A stretch of 8,525 nt of DNA, taken from JAGTVG01 sp964389805. GTDB lineage: Bacteria > Bacteroidota > Bacteroidia > Cytophagales > Cyclobacteriaceae. Where the stretch lies: contig CAYMFU010000008.1 in the NCBI GenBank assembly GCA_964389805.1, forward strand, positions 1 to 8,525, given 5' to 3'. The position numbers and the translations under genes were made by a program. Positions 6,112 through 8,525 of the stretch are shown piece after piece. Each line of letters starts with the position of its first letter. Positions within the stretch are counted from its first letter, which is position 1. The notes beneath the pieces are model-generated. The model was not told the origin of the DNA. It saw only the letters and a program-made list of their open reading frames with translations, and did no database searches.

Positions 6112-7863
6112 ATGAAATTAAAAAAAACAACTTTTTCAATAGCAATAACCCTGATATTGGCATGTTTACTTGGTTGTAATTCCAGTGAAGACGTACGTCG
6201 AATTTCAGTCAAGGAATATCAAAGTAAAATGAAGGCTGGATGGCTTGGCCAGATGGCTGGTGTCGGATGGGGCGCCCCTACCGAATTTGATTTTAAAGCC
6301 GCTATCATCCCGAAAGACGAGGTGCCTTCCTGGGAGCCGCAAATGCTTAATCAACAATATCAGGATGACATCTATGTAGAGATGACGTTTCTGAAAACCC
6401 TGGAAGATTATGGATTTGATGTTTCGATCAGACAGGCAGGAATAGATTTTGCAAACAGTCAGTACAGGTTATGGCATGCGAATAAATACGGCCGGGATAA
6501 TTTAAGAATGGGAATCGCTCCTCCATATTCCGGTCATCCGGAATATAATGGTCATGCTGATGATATCGATTACCAGATTGAAGCGGATTATTCTGGACTA
6601 ATCGCTCCAGGGATGCCTCAAATAGTTATAGACCTTGGGGATACTTTCGGCCGCTTGATGAATTACGGAGATGGTTTATACGGTGGCCTATTTGTTGGCG
6701 GAATGTATGCTGAAGCATTTTTTGAGCAGGATATTGACAAAATAATTCAAGCTGGACTGGCCTGTATCCCAAAAGAAAGTCAGTATGCTGAAGCTATCAG
6801 GGACGTGGTAAAATGGCATAAAGAAAATCCTGATGACTGGGAAGTGGCCTGGCAACTAATTGAAGACAAATACAACCTAAACCCGGATTACCGTAAATTC
6901 AGTTGCAGCCATGTGGATGACGACTTTAACATTGATGCTAAGATCAATGGGGCGTATATAGTGATGGGATTACTTTATGGTGAGGGTGACATGGATCAAA
7001 CCATTATTGTATCCATGCGGTGCGGTCAGGATTCGGATTGTAATCCATCCAACGCTGCAGGGATTTTGGCCACTTCACTAGGGCTTGAAAATCTGCCTGA
7101 AAAATATAGAACTGGCATTGATAACGAAACGAATTTTTCTTTTACATCTTATAATTTTCCTTCCCTGATTGAAGTATGTGAATCTTTGACCCGGAAGGCA
7201 GTTATGCGGGCAGGCGGGAAAATTGAAACCAGTTCATCTGGTGAGGAAACGTTTGTAATCCCATTTCAAAAACCTTTAACGGCCTCAGTGGAGCAATGCT
7301 GGGAACCGGAAGAAATTGCCGGTGATGTACATTTTACCCCCGACGAAATGAAAAAAATTGTCATAAGGATAAGGAAAGCTGATGAATTTGTAAAGGTATG
7401 GCAGGTAGCTGGTCCTTTCTCAAAAAGTGGTGTAGAAGGTCTTGATTTATTTGATGTAGAATTTGAGCCCGAAACCAACCAAAATTTTTCAAATTGGAAA
7501 GAAATGCCCATAGGTAGTGACGGTTATGAACCAGACATTATAAATCTTGAAAGGTATTTTGGTGAATTGAACAGTGTAGCCTATCTGAAAACAAATGTCT
7601 GGATTGAAGAAAATCAGAATGTTTTATTAGAGCTTGGTTCGGATGACGGTATTAAGCTATGGATAAACGGTACGCTGATTCATCAAAAAAATATTATTCG
7701 GGGACACAACCAGGGTGAAGATGTGGCTGAGGCAAGCCTGGAGAAAGGATGGAACAAAATTTTAATGAAAATAACACAAGGGACCGGCGGCTGGGGAGCT
7801 TCAATGGTGATAACAGACCTGGATCATTACTCCATTGATAGTTTAATATACAAAATTGATTAA
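6112..7863 (+). CDS. Secreted ADP-ribosylglycohydrolase-fold lipoprotein with PA14-like domain
   Basis: Exported 583-aa lipoprotein with signal peptide 1-21 (LILACLLGC), lipobox LLGC and lipidated C22. Residues about 31-370 form an ADP-ribosylglycohydrolase-type (PF03747) all-helical domain. AGWLGQMAGVGWGAPTEF (42-59) is the opening motif. QDDIYVEM (84-91) stands for the family's metal-binding DDT.M block (D85, D86), and GQDSDCNPSNAAGILA (305-320) stands for GGDTDT..a..G (D307, D309). Both acidic clusters are intact, so the site is probably active. A C-terminal beta-rich domain (about 425-570; WQVAGPF at 430-436, LGSDDGIKLWING at 508-520) resembles PA14 or other carbohydrate-binding jelly rolls. 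Known family members remove ADP-ribose from proteins or act on related ribosyl compounds inside cells. Export, lipidation and a glycan-binding domain argue that this one hydrolyses a glycoside. It sits between two glycosidase lipoproteins, after a 108-bp gap and 141 bp before a GH172 gene. The fold assignment is strong, but the substrate is unknown. Confidence 0.85.
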   Translation: MKLKKTTFSIAITLILACLLGCNSSEDVRRISVKEYQSKMKAGWLGQMAGVGWGAPTEFDFKAAIIPKDEVPSWEPQMLNQQYQDDIYVEMTFLKTLEDYGFDVSIRQAGIDFANSQYRLWHANKYGRDNLRMGIAPPYSGHPEYNGHADDIDYQIEADYSGLIAPGMPQIVIDLGDTFGRLMNYGDGLYGGLFVGGMYAEAFFEQDIDKIIQAGLACIPKESQYAEAIRDVVKWHKENPDDWEVAWQLIEDKYNLNPDYRKFSCSHVDDDFNIDAKINGAYIVMGLLYGEGDMDQTIIVSMRCGQDSDCNPSNAAGILATSLGLENLPEKYRTGIDNETNFSFTSYNFPSLIEVCESLTRKAVMRAGGKIETSSSGEETFVIPFQKPLTASVEQCWEPEEIAGDVHFTPDEMKKIVIRIRKADEFVKVWQVAGPFSKSGVEGLDLFDVEFEPETNQNFSNWKEMPIGSDGYEPDIINLERYFGELNSVAYLKTNVWIEENQNVLLELGSDDGIKLWINGTLIHQKNIIRGHNQGEDVAEASLEKGWNKILMKITQGTGGWGASMVITDLDHYSIDSLIYKID

Positions 7864-8004
7864 GGATTAAGACATTGAAAGATGAATAATAGAAATATAT
7901 CCTGATTGGAGAGAACAAACATTTTGGTACAGGTTCTTCCTGAAATGGAAATTTAATTATTGAATGATTCTAAAGGTAATGAAGAATAAAACAACAGTAT
8001 TATT

Positions 8005-8525
8005 ATGCGATTTCTTGTAATATTTATCCTGGCATTTTATGGATTTGCAGGGTGTCAATCACCAGAAAGTACTCAATCTCAACAACCTACGCCCAGTTTA
8101 GACGGCCTGAAAACTTTCGGGACCATGGGCAAGGAAATGCAGGTGTTGAAAAAAGATCAGGAAACAGAATTGTTCAGCTACGAAGGAAATGGGTGTTTGA
8201 CCCATATGTGGTTCGGCGGAAGTTTCAGGAATGTAGAATATACAAACATACGGATCTATGTGGATGGGGAGGATAAGGCATCCATTGAAATGGAGCTCTT
8301 CCTGGGTCACGGGATCGGATTTGGCGATAATTATGCCCCGTGGGGAACTGAAAGAATGGGCAACATCGGAGGGAACAGCGGTATATATAATACATATAAA
8401 ATCCCCTTTGGCAAACATATCAGGATCACTGCACAACTGGCTCCCGATGCTGATGAGGATCCACTTTTCTGGTGGATCGTTAGGGGAACTGAAAATCTGC
8501 CTATTGAATATAGTGGTGTACAATT
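8005..8525 (+). CDS. DUF2961 / GH172 lipoprotein, 3' end cut by window edge
   Basis: Partial gene: 173 complete codons with no stop before the right edge. The ATG at 8005 is the only sensible start, since an in-frame TAA lies at 7987-7989 and the ATG opens a lipoprotein signal peptide (MRFLVIFILAFYGFAGC, lipobox FAGC, C17). The mature part shows DUF2961 features: GNGCLTHMWFGG (61-72; family G.G.ltriW), IRIYVDGED (82-90), MELFLGHG (96-103; family DFFG), YKIPFGKHIRITAQ (131-144; family mPF.k.i.i), and FWWIVRG (155-161). DUF2961 corresponds to GH172, whose characterised members are alpha-D-fructofuranosidases (difructose anhydride metabolism) and alpha-D-arabinofuranosidases. It is therefore probably an exported furanosidase. 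About half of a usual GH172 domain is missing, including the region expected to carry the catalytic glutamates, so activity cannot be judged. It is the third lipoprotein in a row and is preceded by a 141-bp gap (7864-8004) in which no clear promoter or terminator was seen. Confidence 0.85.
   Translation, partial: MRFLVIFILAFYGFAGCQSPESTQSQQPTPSLDGLKTFGTMGKEMQVLKKDQETELFSYEGNGCLTHMWFGGSFRNVEYTNIRIYVDGEDKASIEMELFLGHGIGFGDNYAPWGTERMGNIGGNSGIYNTYKIPFGKHIRITAQLAPDADEDPLFWWIVRGTENLPIEYSGVQ

Noticed and set aside
7864..8004. Possible terminator or promoter in the longest intergenic gap.
   Set aside because: Only a weak TTCC/GGAA inverted pair was seen, with no T-run after it and no TAnnTTTG element with a correctly spaced -33 TTG. 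I see nothing supportable here.
8052..8276. Plus-strand 74-codon open frame near the right edge.
   Set aside because: It is an alternative frame inside the DUF2961/GH172 gene, with a composition unlike a folded protein.
8098..8523. Minus-strand open frame of 141 codons opposite the right-edge gene.
   Set aside because: It is antisense to the DUF2961/GH172 coding sequence, which has a signal peptide and family motifs. The minus-strand translation shows no recognisable domain.

Overview
The window looks like part of a sugar-catabolism cluster (a PUL-like locus) from a Bacteroidota bacterium. Four things point there: moderate-to-low GC; A/T-rich start regions with no convincing Shine-Dalgarno sequence; three successive proteins with lipoprotein (SPase II) signal peptides; and protein families common in Bacteroidota polysaccharide loci (GH76-like, DUF5060 with PF12904, secreted ADP-ribosylglycohydrolase-like, DUF2961/GH172). 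The species cannot be named from the sequence, and the phylum call is an inference.

Layout: seven genes, all on the + strand and closely packed. The first four form a cytoplasmic or inner-membrane block: a GH76-like (alpha/alpha)6 protein without a signal peptide (12-1286), an MFS importer of the anion:cation symporter type (1337-2614), a cupin of the D-lyxose isomerase family that overlaps the MFS gene by 4 bp (2611-3153), and a xylose-isomerase-like TIM-barrel isomerase/epimerase (best start 3185, end 4144). The last three form a secreted lipoprotein block: a DUF5060 / (beta/alpha)8-type glycosidase / PF12904 protein (4174-6003), an ADP-ribosylglycohydrolase-fold protein with a C-terminal PA14-like sugar-binding domain (6112-7863), and the N-terminal part of a DUF2961 (GH172) protein that runs off the right edge (8005-8525). 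The last gene is easily missed because its reading frame has no stop inside the window.

A plausible division of labour (inference): surface or periplasmic lipoproteins trim a glycan, the MFS protein carries a released sugar or small glycoside across the inner membrane, the GH76-like protein cleaves it in the cytoplasm, and the cupin and TIM-barrel isomerases convert the aldose to a ketose for central metabolism. No SusC/SusD pair, sugar kinase or regulator is visible. The substrate is unknown. The three lipoproteins all come from, or resemble, families whose characterised members cleave furanosides (apiofuranose, ADP-ribofuranose, arabino-/fructofuranose), so a furanose-containing glycan is a testable idea. 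The secreted ADP-ribosylglycohydrolase-like protein is the most likely undescribed activity here.

The longest non-coding stretch is the 141 bp between 7863 and 8005. No RNA genes, CRISPR arrays, insertion sequences or convincing terminators were seen.
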